Assembly: GCF_015687175.1 (NCBI RefSeq)
Contig: NZ_JADPQG010000001.1
Span: 1,240,001 to 1,304,000 of the forward strand
Direction: 5' to 3'
DNA from: Reinekea sp. G2M2-21
GTDB taxonomy: Bacteria; Pseudomonadota; Gammaproteobacteria; Pseudomonadales; Natronospirillaceae
DNA length: 64,000 bases
Positions 1 to 9,421 of the stretch are shown piece by piece. The notes beneath the pieces are model-generated. The model saw only the letters and a program-made list of their open reading frames with translations, did no database searches and was not told the origin of the DNA. The position numbers were made by a program, and so were the translations under genes. How positions within the stretch are numbered: position 1 is the stretch's first letter; each line of letters starts with the position of its first letter.

Positions 1-411
1 CCGGAAGATTTGGTTAAGTACGGTCTGATTCCTGAGTTTATCGGTCGTTTGCCTGTTGTTGCGACGCTAACTGAATTGGATCAGGATGCGTTGGTGCAAA
101 TATTGACTCAACCTAAGAACTCCTTAATTAAGCAGTATCAGAAGCTGTTTGATATGGAATCGGTTGAACTGGATATTCGCGAAAGTGCATTGAAAGCTGT
201 TGCGAACCGGGCTATGGAGCGGAATACCGGTGCTCGCGGTTTGCGTTCAATACTCGAAAATGTCTTGTTGGATACTATGTACCGTGTACCATCTGAGGCT
301 AACGTAACTAAAGTTGTTATTGATGAATCTGTCATTAATGGCGAGTCTGAACCCTTATTGATATACGAAAGTTCTGAATCCCAACGGACCGCAAACGGTC
401 AATCAGAATAG
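1..411 (+). CDS. clpX: ATP-dependent Clp protease ATP-binding subunit ClpX (3' part)
   Basis: This is the C-terminal part of ClpX, the AAA+ unfoldase that feeds substrates to ClpP. The reading frame is open from the first base, so the gene begins upstream of the window. Visible family features are the [12 protein letters not shown] stretch just before the small AAA+ subdomain and the sensor-2 segment GARGLRSI, which carries the ATP-contacting Arg. The tail after IYESS is short and polar, as usual for ClpX. An intrinsic terminator follows 8 bases after the stop, and lon comes next. This clpX-lon order is common in gammaproteobacteria. The Zn-finger and Walker motifs lie outside the window. Confidence 0.95.
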   Translation, partial: PEDLVKYGLIPEFIGRLPVVATLTELDQDALVQILTQPKNSLIKQYQKLFDMESVELDIRESALKAVANRAMERNTGARGLRSILENVLLDTMYRVPSEANVTKVVIDESVINGESEPLLIYESSESQRTANGQSE

Positions 412-418
412 AATAAAT

Positions 419-439
419 CGGGCTCCGGCCCGTTTTTTT
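419..439 (+). terminator. Intrinsic terminator after clpX
   Basis: The stem CGGGC/GCCCG with loop TCCG is followed directly by seven T. It separates clpX from lon. Confidence 0.85.
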
Positions 440-508
440 GTCTAAGCCATTGATATCCTTCAACTTGTCACCATTGTTGGATGATAATTAACACGAATTG
501 AGGTTTCC

Positions 509-2932
509 ATGTCGACTCCAGACGTAACCGAAAACCAGGCGATGGAATTGCCCTTGCTCCCTTTGCGGGATGTTGTTGTGTATCCACACATGGTTATTCC
601 ATTATTCGTCGGTCGTCAAAAATCTATAGCGGCCTTGCAATATGCTATGGATAACGACAAAAAGATTTTGCTCGTTGCGCAGAAGAATGCTAAAGACGAT
701 GAGCCAAATCGCTCCGACCTGTATGAAATTGGTACATTGGCAACAGTGCTGCAATTGCTGCGTTTGCCCGACGGTACTGTGAAAGTATTAGTGGAAGGTA
801 TCGATCGTATTTCCATTCAGGAAATCACAGAAAGCGATGAATTTCTGACCGGTAAAGCTCAGTTGATGGACAATCACCGTCTTAGCGAACGGGAGCAGGA
901 ATCGCTGGTGCGAATATTAATGGCCCAGTTTGATAAATATGTCCAATTAAGCAAAAAAGTTCCATCGGAAGTGATTACATCACTGAATAACATCGAAGAC
1001 CCAGGCCGTCTATCCGACACTATTGCTTCGCATCTTTCCCTCAAGGTTGAAGAAAAACAGAAAGTTCTGGAGGTTGCAGGTGAGCGCGATCGGATTGAAC
1101 ATTTGCTGACATTGCTCGAGTCTGAGATTGACTTGCTGGAAGTCGAAAAGCGAATTCGCGGGCGTGTTAAAAAGCAGATGGAAAAATCGCAGCGCGAGTA
1201 CTATTTGAATGAGCAGATTAAAGCGATTCAAAAAGAGTTGGGTGATCTGGATGAAAACAACGCCAGTGAAGTTGAAGATCTGACACGAAAAATAGATGAA
1301 TCCGGAATGCCGAAAGAGGCGCAGGAAAAGGCGATGTCGGAGTTGAATAAACTCAAAATGATGTCACCTATGTCGGCCGAAGCGTCAGTTGTGCGTAACT
1401 ATCTGGACTGGATGTTGGGCGTTCCCTGGTCCAAGCGTTCCAGAGTACGTCATGATTTAGCGAAAGCTAAAGAAGTGCTGGAAGCGGATCATTATGGTTT
1501 GGATGAAGTTAAAAAACGGATTCTTGAATACCTTGCTGTGCAACAGCGGGTTAAAAAGGTAAAAGGTCCCGTGCTGTGTCTGGTAGGGCCTCCAGGGGTT
1601 GGTAAAACTTCCTTAGGACAATCTATTGCCAAAGCAACGAATCGCAAATTTGTTCGTATGGCGCTGGGTGGTGTTCGAGATGAATCTGAAATACGGGGGC
1701 ATCGTCGAACCTATATTGGTTCCATGCCCGGCAAAATAGTTCAGAAATTAAGCAAGTCTGGTGTTAAAAATCCGCTGTTTCTGTTAGACGAAATCGATAA
1801 GATGGGTATGGATCACCGTGGGGATCCAGCGTCTGCGTTGCTGGAAGTTCTGGATCCTGAGCAGAACCATACGTTTAATGATCACTATCTGGAAGTCGAT
1901 TATGATTTGTCAGATGTCATGTTTGTTTGTACGTCGAACAGTATGAATATCCCTGGTCCATTGTTAGATCGTATGGAAGTTATCCGGATTCCGGGTTATA
2001 CCGAAGATGAGAAGTTGAATATCGCGCAACGTTATCTGACACCGAAACAAATCAGCGCGAACGGACTCAAAAAAGGCGAGCTGACCATTACCGATGACGC
2101 TATTATGTCGTTGATTCGGCATTACACCCGGGAGGCTGGTGTGCGTGGTCTGGAGCGGGAGATTGCCAAGGTTTGTCGTAAGGTGGTCATGGAAAACGTT
2201 TTAAATAGTAATAATGACCCGGTAACTGTGAGTGCCGACGCCATAGAAAAATATTCTGGCGTGCAAAAATTCAAGTACGGCATAGCAGATAAAGAAAATC
2301 AAATTGGTATGGTAACAGGACTTGCGTGGACTTCCGTCGGTGGTGAGTTGTTGAATCTAGAAGCCAGTTGTGTTGCTGGTAAAGGTGTGGTTTTGCGAAC
2401 TGGGTCACTTGGTGATGTCATGAAAGAGTCTATCCAGGCCGCAATGACAGTAGTCCGAAGTCGAGCGCAGGGTTTGGGTATTTTACCTAACTTCCATGAA
2501 ACCAAAGATATACACATTCATGTACCTGAGGGTGCAACACCGAAAGATGGGCCGTCAGCGGGCGTAGGCATGTGCACAGCGTTAGTTTCTGTATTGACCC
2601 GCATACCGGTAAGGGCAGATGTTGCAATGACCGGAGAGATAGCTCTGCGTGGCCAGGTGCTGCCAATCGGTGGATTGAAAGAAAAATTGTTGGCAGCACA
2701 TCGTGGCGGAATAAAAACAGTTATCATTCCTGAAGAAAATGTTGGGGATCTTAAAGAAATTCCTGATAACATTAAGAATGAATTGGATATTCGACCGGTG
2801 TCTTGGATCGACGAAGTTTTGGATATTGCTCTTGAGCATAAACCAAAAGCGTTGTCCGATGAGGAAGTCGCTACGGCAATTTCTAAACAGAAATCAAAAA
2901 ACAGTGAAGAAAGCAGCGTTAGTACGCACTAA
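509..2932 (+). CDS. lon: Lon protease, ATP-dependent serine protease La
   Basis: The 807-residue product is full length for bacterial LonA, a cytoplasmic homohexameric protease of misfolded and regulatory proteins. The N-terminal LON substrate domain starts near residue 14 (LPLLPLRDVVVYPHMVIPLF). A coiled-coil region follows, then the AAA+ module with Walker A GPPGVGKT at 360-367 and Walker B LLDEID with D427/E428. The S16 protease domain carries the catalytic dyad Ser683 (PKDGPSAG) and Lys726 (GLKEKLLAAH). The ATG start is preceded by a GAGG Shine-Dalgarno sequence. It lies between clpX and hupB, as in E. coli and Pseudomonas. I did not find a convincing heat-shock promoter in the 70-base gap upstream. 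Confidence 0.98.
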   Translation: MSTPDVTENQAMELPLLPLRDVVVYPHMVIPLFVGRQKSIAALQYAMDNDKKILLVAQKNAKDDEPNRSDLYEIGTLATVLQLLRLPDGTVKVLVEGIDRISIQEITESDEFLTGKAQLMDNHRLSEREQESLVRILMAQFDKYVQLSKKVPSEVITSLNNIEDPGRLSDTIASHLSLKVEEKQKVLEVAGERDRIEHLLTLLESEIDLLEVEKRIRGRVKKQMEKSQREYYLNEQIKAIQKELGDLDENNASEVEDLTRKIDESGMPKEAQEKAMSELNKLKMMSPMSAEASVVRNYLDWMLGVPWSKRSRVRHDLAKAKEVLEADHYGLDEVKKRILEYLAVQQRVKKVKGPVLCLVGPPGVGKTSLGQSIAKATNRKFVRMALGGVRDESEIRGHRRTYIGSMPGKIVQKLSKSGVKNPLFLLDEIDKMGMDHRGDPASALLEVLDPEQNHTFNDHYLEVDYDLSDVMFVCTSNSMNIPGPLLDRMEVIRIPGYTEDEKLNIAQRYLTPKQISANGLKKGELTITDDAIMSLIRHYTREAGVRGLEREIAKVCRKVVMENVLNSNNDPVTVSADAIEKYSGVQKFKYGIADKENQIGMVTGLAWTSVGGELLNLEASCVAGKGVVLRTGSLGDVMKESIQAAMTVVRSRAQGLGILPNFHETKDIHIHVPEGATPKDGPSAGVGMCTALVSVLTRIPVRADVAMTGEIALRGQVLPIGGLKEKLLAAHRGGIKTVIIPEENVGDLKEIPDNIKNELDIRPVSWIDEVLDIALEHKPKALSDEEVATAISKQKSKNSEESSVSTH

Positions 2933-2937
2933 GCCGC

Positions 2938-2967
2938 TTGACAGCTGTTTTTCGAGACTGGTATAAA
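2938..2967 (+). promoter_or_regulatory. Sigma70-type promoter for hupB
   Basis: A perfect TTGACA (2938-2943) is followed after 18 bases by TATAAA (2962-2967). It begins 6 bases after the lon stop and about 120 bases upstream of the hupB start, so hupB would have a leader of roughly 115 nt. Confidence 0.7.
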
Positions 2968-3089
2968 TTGTGGCTGGTTGAACAACAACGTCACGAATAA
3001 TCATTAACAAAGTCATATTCGGTTGAAGATTATAAATCAAAGCCAGAATGTGACTTTGATACCTATAAAACAAAGTAAAGGGGAATAGT

Positions 3090-3362
3090 GTGAATAAATC
3101 TGAATTGATTGATGCGGTTGCTGCTGCTGCGGACCTGTCAAAAGCTGCTGCTGGCCGTGCCTTGGATGCGATGGTTGATTCTGTAACAGGCGCCTTGAAA
3201 GAAGGTGACCAAGTGGTATTGGTTGGTTTCGGTACATTCTCTGTTAAGGAGCGTGCAGCCCGTACTGGTCGCAACCCACAAACCGGTGAGCCAATTGAGA
3301 TTGCTGCAGCTAAAGTACCTAGCTTCAAAGCTGGTAAAGCTTTAAAAGACGCAGTTAACTAA
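3090..3362 (+). CDS. hupB: DNA-binding protein HU-beta
   Basis: The 90-residue product matches HU length. HU is a dimeric nucleoid protein that bends DNA. The sequence shows the N-terminal helix [12 protein letters not shown], the [13 protein letters not shown] saddle and the DNA-binding arm with RNPQTGEPI, where the Pro intercalates. It ends in [19 protein letters not shown]. The start is a GTG preceded by AAAGGGGA. A second overlapping GTG at 3088 is out of frame. It lies directly downstream of lon, has its own promoter and is followed by a strong terminator, so it is probably a monocistronic, highly expressed gene. Confidence 0.97.
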   Translation: MNKSELIDAVAAAADLSKAAAGRALDAMVDSVTGALKEGDQVVLVGFGTFSVKERAARTGRNPQTGEPIEIAAAKVPSFKAGKALKDAVN

Positions 3363-3371
3363 GTTTGATCT

Positions 3372-3394
3372 AACGGGCTAAGGCCCGTTTTTTT
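3372..3394 (+). terminator. Intrinsic terminator after hupB
   Basis: The stem ACGGGC/GCCCGT closes a TAAG loop and runs into seven T. It starts 10 bases after the hupB stop. Confidence 0.88.
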
Positions 3395-3410
3395 GATTTT
3401 CTGGATAACA

Positions 3411-3436
3411 GCGTATCGTTCGATACGCTTTTTTTA
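3411..3436 (+). terminator. Second hairpin with T-run before ppiD
   Basis: GCGTATCG and CGATACGC pair over a TT loop and are followed by a long T-rich run. It is the second of two tandem terminators between hupB and ppiD. It leaves only about 35 bases for the ppiD leader, so the ppiD promoter may lie inside or above this hairpin. Confidence 0.75.
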
Positions 3437-3469
3437 TTTTTGAGCTTTTTAAACGGGGTCATGATCTCA

Positions 3470-5287
3470 ATGCTCGACGTTTTTCGAAATTCAGCAAAAG
3501 GTACAGCAGGGAAAGTTATCGTTGGCCTTATTGTCATTACATTCGTGCTATTTGGGGCTGAGTCCATCATCTCCATTGCAGGAAACAATGCACCGGCAAC
3601 TGTTAACGGCGAAGATGTTTCTGAACTTGATTACCAGAGATTGCTCAATAGCCGTCAACAGGAGTTAACAAATCAGTTTGGTGCTGAAGTTGCTGCTCAA
3701 TTAGCGAACTCACCTTTTCTAAAAGATGAGATTGTCGAAACACTCATCAGTCAAACATTGCAGTCTCAGCTCGCGTCAAACTTGGAATTCGATGCTTCTG
3801 AAGAACAGGTTTTAAAATCCTTTGCGAATATTCCTGCTTTTCAGATTGATGGTGTTTTCAATCAAGACCAATATCAGAATATCCTTGCCGCGAATGGATT
3901 TAATCATCAATCATTTGTTGCTGCTCAAAAAGCACAGACAGCGTTGTCTCAATTGCAGTCTGGCATCGCAGATTCAGCGTTCGTTGTTGACAAAGTGGTT
4001 GATCGATATGCGCTATTGGATGCTCAGCAACGTACTGTTCGCTATAAGGCATTTTCTTCATCTGATTTTGTCGAGATGGTTGAATTATCAGATGATGAGC
4101 TCAATGCTTACTATCAGGAAAATGAATCTCTGTTTATGAGTGAAGAGCAAGTGAAGTTGCAATATTTTGCTCTGACTCTCGATAGTTTGGCTGCGGATAT
4201 GGTTGTGTCCGACAATGAAATTCAGGCAGCTTACGATTCATATGTTGCGAGTCTTTCCACGCAGGAAACACGTGAAATATCCCATATATTGTTTGCTGAC
4301 GGTGGCGATAAGCAAACAGAGGCTCAGGCAGCCCTGGAGCGGTTGGCAAACGGTGAGTCCTTTGCTGATTTAGCCACAGAACTGTCGGATGATCCGGGCA
4401 GTGCGGAATTTGGCGGCTCACTGGGTGTATTATTACCAGACGTGTATGTTTCTGAGTTTTATGATGCTGCGGCTGCGCTTCAGTCCGAAGGTGATGTTTC
4501 TGAGCCGGTCGAAACGCAATATGGTGTTCATTTAATCCGCTTGGATGCTCTGGATACGGTACAACCGGAATCACTGGAAACGAAACGAGCTGAATTGATC
4601 GAAACCATTAAGCAACGCAAAGCGCAGGATGAAATGATTCTTGTGCAGTCGCAGTTGTCGGATGAAGCTTTCTCGACCGATGTTTTGGCGGATGTTGCAC
4701 AGTCATTCCAGGCTGATCTTCAACAGTCTGAGTGGTTAACTCGAAACAGTGATCAGGCGCCATTTACCGAGCCGGCAGTCGTAGAGGCAGCGTTTGCCGC
4801 ACAGGTTATCAATGATGGCCTAATCAGTGATGTCGTCAGATTGAGCAACGGTGATCTGGTCGTTATGCAAAAGCTTGACTATACACCGGAAGCCGTTAAG
4901 CCATTCGATGACGTCAAAGATCAGGTGGTGGCGACATTGACGTCTGAAAAAGCCTCTGAACTAATGCAACAAGAATTGGCAGGTATCGTCGCAGAAAAAC
5001 GTGTTTCTGATGATTGGTTAACGGTTGAAAACATCACTCGTGACAATTCAGACGTTCCTGGTGAAGTTATCTCGATCGCGTTCGCAACCGCCGTTGGTGA
5101 TGTAAATATTACTGATGGTGCTAAAACCGCTTATGCGGTCACCGTTGTGGATCTGCAGAATCCTGAACCCGATTCAGATTCATTGGCATCAGCGGAAGAT
5201 TTCGCAACGCGTGCCAGTGGCAGTCTGCAATACCAAATGCTGTATAACCAGGCGAGAACTAGCGCTAAAGTGACTGTTCGCCGGTAA
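3470..5287 (+). CDS. ppiD: Periplasmic folding chaperone / peptidyl-prolyl isomerase PpiD
   Basis: This is a membrane-anchored SurA-type chaperone of 605 residues that works in the periplasm at the Sec exit. It has a short cytoplasmic N-terminus (MLDVFRNSAKG), one transmembrane helix near residues 16-37 and a SurA_N-like region with the marker ATVNGEDVSELDYQRL. One parvulin domain spans roughly 265-355 (EISHILFADGG to YGVHLIRLDAL). A long helical C-terminal domain follows. An in-frame ATG at 3461 and a TTG at 3440 exist. I prefer 3470 because the ACGGGG Shine-Dalgarno sequence sits about 11 bases ahead of it but almost touches 3461. The position after hupB is conserved. Confidence 0.92.
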   Translation: MLDVFRNSAKGTAGKVIVGLIVITFVLFGAESIISIAGNNAPATVNGEDVSELDYQRLLNSRQQELTNQFGAEVAAQLANSPFLKDEIVETLISQTLQSQLASNLEFDASEEQVLKSFANIPAFQIDGVFNQDQYQNILAANGFNHQSFVAAQKAQTALSQLQSGIADSAFVVDKVVDRYALLDAQQRTVRYKAFSSSDFVEMVELSDDELNAYYQENESLFMSEEQVKLQYFALTLDSLAADMVVSDNEIQAAYDSYVASLSTQETREISHILFADGGDKQTEAQAALERLANGESFADLATELSDDPGSAEFGGSLGVLLPDVYVSEFYDAAAALQSEGDVSEPVETQYGVHLIRLDALDTVQPESLETKRAELIETIKQRKAQDEMILVQSQLSDEAFSTDVLADVAQSFQADLQQSEWLTRNSDQAPFTEPAVVEAAFAAQVINDGLISDVVRLSNGDLVVMQKLDYTPEAVKPFDDVKDQVVATLTSEKASELMQQELAGIVAEKRVSDDWLTVENITRDNSDVPGEVISIAFATAVGDVNITDGAKTAYAVTVVDLQNPEPDSDSLASAEDFATRASGSLQYQMLYNQARTSAKVTVRR

Positions 5288-5306
5288 TTTAATTGCCACT
5301 ATATTT

Positions 5307-5331
5307 AAAAGGCTGCTTTTGCAGCCTTTTT
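5307..5331 (+). terminator. Intrinsic terminator after ppiD
   Basis: AAAGGCTGC and GCAGCCTTT pair over a TTTT-type loop and are followed by T residues. It ends 17 bases before the next gene. Confidence 0.85.
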
Positions 5332-5347
5332 ACGTCTGGAGGGTGCT

Positions 5348-5587
5348 ATGAATACGCAAGTAGAAAAGTTGAATATCATTCTTACTGAAAATGCGATCGA
5401 GGTAGAGGATTTCGCTAATTGCCTGGGGATCAGTGTTACTCAAGCTGAGGCCTTATGTGATGGAAAGAAAATCTTAAGCAAAGCATTGGCTCGGCAGATT
5501 GAGCAAACATTCAGTAAGCCGGATAAATGGTTAGAGTTCGATAACTCAGGTGAATCGGAAGGACCCAATTATGACTTATTTGGCTGA
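5348..5587 (+). CDS. Small XRE-like helix-turn-helix protein
   Basis: This is a 79-residue acidic protein, preceded by a GGAGG Shine-Dalgarno sequence. Residues about 18-52 read as a helix-turn-helix (VEDFANCLGISVTQAEALCDG, a few residues into the next helix). The segment SKPDKWLEFD is typical of small Cro/CI-like XRE proteins. It ends 17 bases inside the following kdsC frame, so the two genes are probably translationally coupled. No partner domain or ligand site is visible. A DNA-binding role is inferred from the fold pattern only, and the target is unknown. Confidence 0.7.
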   Translation: MNTQVEKLNIILTENAIEVEDFANCLGISVTQAEALCDGKKILSKALARQIEQTFSKPDKWLEFDNSGESEGPNYDLFG

Positions 5588-6152
5588 ATTGGATGCCTAC
5601 ATAGACCCAGTCAAGGAATCCTTGAAGCGAGTGCGACTGGTCATATTCGACGTCGACGGTGTATTAACGGACGGACATTTAAACTATAGCGATAAGGGTG
5701 AATCGTTAAAACGTTTTCATGTTCGCGATGGCGTCGGTCTGAAACTCTTGGCTGATATGGGGTTTCAGGTGGCAATTGTCACCGCAAAAGATTCGTTAAT
5801 GGTAAAAAAACGGATGAATGAACTGGGGATCCAACATTACTTCCCAGGTGTTAAAGACAAACTTGAGTTAGTCCAGAAATTAGCCTCATCGCTAAGTGTT
5901 AGTTTAGAAGAATGTGCATTTGTTGGTGATGACATGGTTGATTTGCCCCCAATGCAAGAGGTCGGAATCTCATTTTGCCCATCGGATGCTTATCCATTGA
6001 TTGGCGAAATGGCTGATATCGTTTTAGCCGTGCCGGGAGGTAAAGGTGTTGCGCGTTTGGTGTGTGATATTTTGTTGCATTCGAAAGAGCAATTTGAGGC
6101 AGCATACCAACTGGCCAGTAGCAGTATGTTTGAGCGAATTAGGAACAAATAG
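5571..6152 (+). CDS. kdsC: 3-deoxy-D-manno-octulosonate 8-phosphate phosphatase KdsC
   Basis: This 193-residue HAD-superfamily phosphatase removes the phosphate from KDO 8-phosphate in lipopolysaccharide core synthesis. Motif I is FDVDGVLTDG with the nucleophile and acid/base Asp pair. The catalytic Lys is probably in GVKDKLE, and motif IV is GDDMVDLPPM. This is the capless, tetrameric KdsC pattern. The ATG at 5571 has AAGGA 8-12 bases upstream, and an in-frame GTG at 5550 is less likely. It overlaps the HTH gene by 17 bases and faces kdsA. One oddity is that the usual SGR/TGR motif after strand 2 reads VTAKDS. A related sugar-acid phosphatase is the alternative, but the kdsA neighbour supports KdsC. 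Confidence 0.87.
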   Translation: MTYLAELDAYIDPVKESLKRVRLVIFDVDGVLTDGHLNYSDKGESLKRFHVRDGVGLKLLADMGFQVAIVTAKDSLMVKKRMNELGIQHYFPGVKDKLELVQKLASSLSVSLEECAFVGDDMVDLPPMQEVGISFCPSDAYPLIGEMADIVLAVPGGKGVARLVCDILLHSKEQFEAAYQLASSSMFERIRNK

Positions 6153-6239
6153 TACTCAAATCTGCATGGGTTGGTTCTTTTGGAACGTCATTCCAATGAT
6201 CGATTAATTGCGCGTTGTGGTACCTTCGAGGTTACGTAG

Positions 6240-6271
6240 CACTCCAGGAAGCAGATACGCATCTAGGAGTG
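6240..6271. repeat. Nested inverted repeat between convergent kdsC and kdsA
   Basis: CACTCC (6240-6245) pairs with GGAGTG (6266-6271), and inside it AGAT pairs with ATCT. There is no T-run on either side. It could slow both convergent transcripts, but it is not a classic terminator. Confidence 0.4.
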
Positions 6272-6289
6272 TCTATGAGGCGTCTTTGC

Positions 6290-7193
<904 letters not shown>

Positions 7194-7199
7194 GTTTAA

Positions 7200-9314
7200 A
7201 TGTTATCTGATACTGTAAAATCAACAATTCAAACCGCCTATTCCAATTACTTAAGCGCGCGTGATTTAAAAGCCAGGCATGGGCAAAAGCACATGTTGGC
7301 CCAGGTTGCGCGTACGTTGGGGTCCATTGAATTGGATGCTGAAGGTAAAAAAGTAGCTGGTGCCTCGATTGCGGTCATCGAAGCTGGGACGGGAACCGGT
7401 AAAACGGTCGGTTATGTTGTCAGTGCGGTTCCTGTCGCTTTGGCGCTGGAGAAAAAGCTGGTCATTGCAACTGCAACGGTGGCTTTGCAGGAGCAGGTCG
7501 TGAATAAAGATCTGCCTGATATTCAGAAGTACACAGACTTAAAGTTTACGGCTGTTTTGGCTAAGGGTCGTGGTCGATATCTGTGTACCCATAAACTAGA
7601 GCAATTGATTCAGTTTTACAGTGGCACGGTGGTGGCAATGTCATTGTTTGAAGAAACAATGGAGGCTGATGAAGCGACCCTTAGTTTTTATAATGAGCTG
7701 ATGACGAGTTTTGGTTCAGGTGAATGGACTGGGGATCGAGATCAATGGCAAGACAAACTGGATGACAGCCTTTGGTCAACAGTCACGTCCACCCATCGTG
7801 AGTGCCTAAATCGTCGTTGTCCACATTATCAGAATTGTCCCTTTTTCGAAGCACGAAAAGAATTGGAAGAGGCTGATGTCATCATTGCTAATCACGATCT
7901 GGTGATGGCAGATCTGTCTCTGGGTGGCGGGGCCATCCTCCCTGCGCCGGAAGATACGATATACATTTTTGATGAAGGCCATCATCTGCCGGATAAGGCG
8001 TTGATGCATTTTGCCAACCAGTTGACGGTTAAGTTTCTGTTGAATCAGTTAGAGAACTGGCGAAAACAATTACCGAAGGTTCGTTTGGAGTTGGCTTATG
8101 GTGAGCAATCAGAACGATTGGTCGATGAGTTAAATGATGGCTTGTTAAATGCGCATCAACATCTGTCCATTGCGTGGACATCCTTGCAGCCATGGTTTAC
8201 TCGACTGAATGCGGATGATCGGACCTTAACCTTGCTTCAGCCGGAACAATTGTTACCCTTTTTCGATATTCTGCAGCCTTTGCAATCGCCATTGTCTGCG
8301 CTTTTTATGACCTTGACCGCCATTGAAGAAAGCATCCGCAAAAGGCTATCAAACGCAACGGATATCGAAGAAAAAGAACGTTTGCAAAATGTAATGCCTT
8401 TAATAGGTCGCTGGATTTCAAGAATGGAGCCTGCAAAAGATCTGGTCAGTTCCTGGCTGAATGTTGACGTTGAAAATGCGCCTCCAACCGCGCGATGGTT
8501 AGAGCGTATTGACACCCCGGAAATACAGGATTTGGTACTAAATACCAGCCCGGTTTCAGCAAATCAGGTTTTGCGCAACTTCCTTTGGCATCGATGTTGC
8601 GGCGCAATCCTAACGTCAGCAACATTGACGGTTGACAGTAAATTCGACCGTTTTCTGGCTCAAGCAGGTATCTCTGAGAATGCCGATGTGATGAAAGTGA
8701 ATAGCCCATTTGACTACCCTCAATTGGTGCAGGCGATTATTCCTTCCTTTGCGGTAGACGGTGGTAAGCGAGAGCCGCACAGCCTGTCTATTGTCAATTT
8801 GATTGAAACCAAGTTACCTCGGGAGACTGGCAACCTCGTGCTGTTTTCTTCGCGTGCACAAATGCGGGAGGTTTACGAGCAGCTATCAGACGATTGGAAG
8901 GCGCTTGTTACCTTGCAGGATGATTTACCAAAAACAGCCCTTATTGCTCACCATAAAGCGCGACTCGAGGAAGGAGGTGGCTCCACATTATTTGGCCTGG
9001 CCAGTCTGGCAGAAGGTGTCGATTTGCCGGGCAATTATCTTACCCATTTAGTCATTGCCAAAATTCCGTTCGGTGTACCGGATGACCCTATTTCGTCCAC
9101 TTTATCCCTATGGTTAGAGGCCAAGGGTATGAATCCATTTCAGATCGTGACCTTGCCGGCCGCGACCATTCGAATGGTTCAAGCTTGTGGGCGTTTAATC
9201 CGTCATGAAAATGACAAAGGGACCATTTGGATGATGGATCGACGCATCGTCGAAAAGCGATACGGTAAAACCATTATAAACTCGCTGCCCCAATACCGTT
9301 GGGTCATTGAATAA
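7200..9314 (+). CDS. dinG: ATP-dependent DNA helicase DinG
   Basis: This is a superfamily 2, XPD-like 5'-3' helicase of 704 residues that resolves R-loops and D-loops. Walker A is EAGTGTGKT at residues 61-69 and the DEAH-type box is DEGHHLP. The four cysteines expected to ligand a 4Fe-4S cluster are seen in GRYLC and in ECLNRRCPHYQNCPFF. The C-terminal helicase motifs include LTSATL, SLAEGVDLPG and the QACGRLIRHENDKG arginine-finger region. The ATG lies in an A/T-rich leader with little Shine-Dalgarno sequence. No LexA box was recognised upstream, so SOS control is not supported here. Confidence 0.95.
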   Translation: MLSDTVKSTIQTAYSNYLSARDLKARHGQKHMLAQVARTLGSIELDAEGKKVAGASIAVIEAGTGTGKTVGYVVSAVPVALALEKKLVIATATVALQEQVVNKDLPDIQKYTDLKFTAVLAKGRGRYLCTHKLEQLIQFYSGTVVAMSLFEETMEADEATLSFYNELMTSFGSGEWTGDRDQWQDKLDDSLWSTVTSTHRECLNRRCPHYQNCPFFEARKELEEADVIIANHDLVMADLSLGGGAILPAPEDTIYIFDEGHHLPDKALMHFANQLTVKFLLNQLENWRKQLPKVRLELAYGEQSERLVDELNDGLLNAHQHLSIAWTSLQPWFTRLNADDRTLTLLQPEQLLPFFDILQPLQSPLSALFMTLTAIEESIRKRLSNATDIEEKERLQNVMPLIGRWISRMEPAKDLVSSWLNVDVENAPPTARWLERIDTPEIQDLVLNTSPVSANQVLRNFLWHRCCGAILTSATLTVDSKFDRFLAQAGISENADVMKVNSPFDYPQLVQAIIPSFAVDGGKREPHSLSIVNLIETKLPRETGNLVLFSSRAQMREVYEQLSDDWKALVTLQDDLPKTALIAHHKARLEEGGGSTLFGLASLAEGVDLPGNYLTHLVIAKIPFGVPDDPISSTLSLWLEAKGMNPFQIVTLPAATIRMVQACGRLIRHENDKGTIWMMDRRIVEKRYGKTIINSLPQYRWVIE

Positions 9315-9376
9315 CAAATTGAATTGAGCGAGGGCTGATCCGATTCAATTGATGTTTGCGATTTTTTTAGATTTGG

Positions 9377-9408
9377 TGTGATGCCCCTAGTGAATTGGGG
9401 GCATCACA
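9377..9408. terminator. Strong hairpin between convergent dinG and agmatine deiminase genes
   Basis: TGTGATGCCCC (9377-9387) pairs perfectly with GGGGCATCACA (9398-9408) over a 10-base loop. It lies between two convergent stops, so a bidirectional stop signal is likely although a clean T-run is missing. Confidence 0.6.
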
Positions 9409-9421
9409 TACGTTTCGAACA

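Noticed and set aside
440-508. Heat-shock (sigma32) promoter before lon
   Set aside because: No CTTGAA/CCCCAT pair with correct spacing was found. A GATAAT is present but its -35 is poor.
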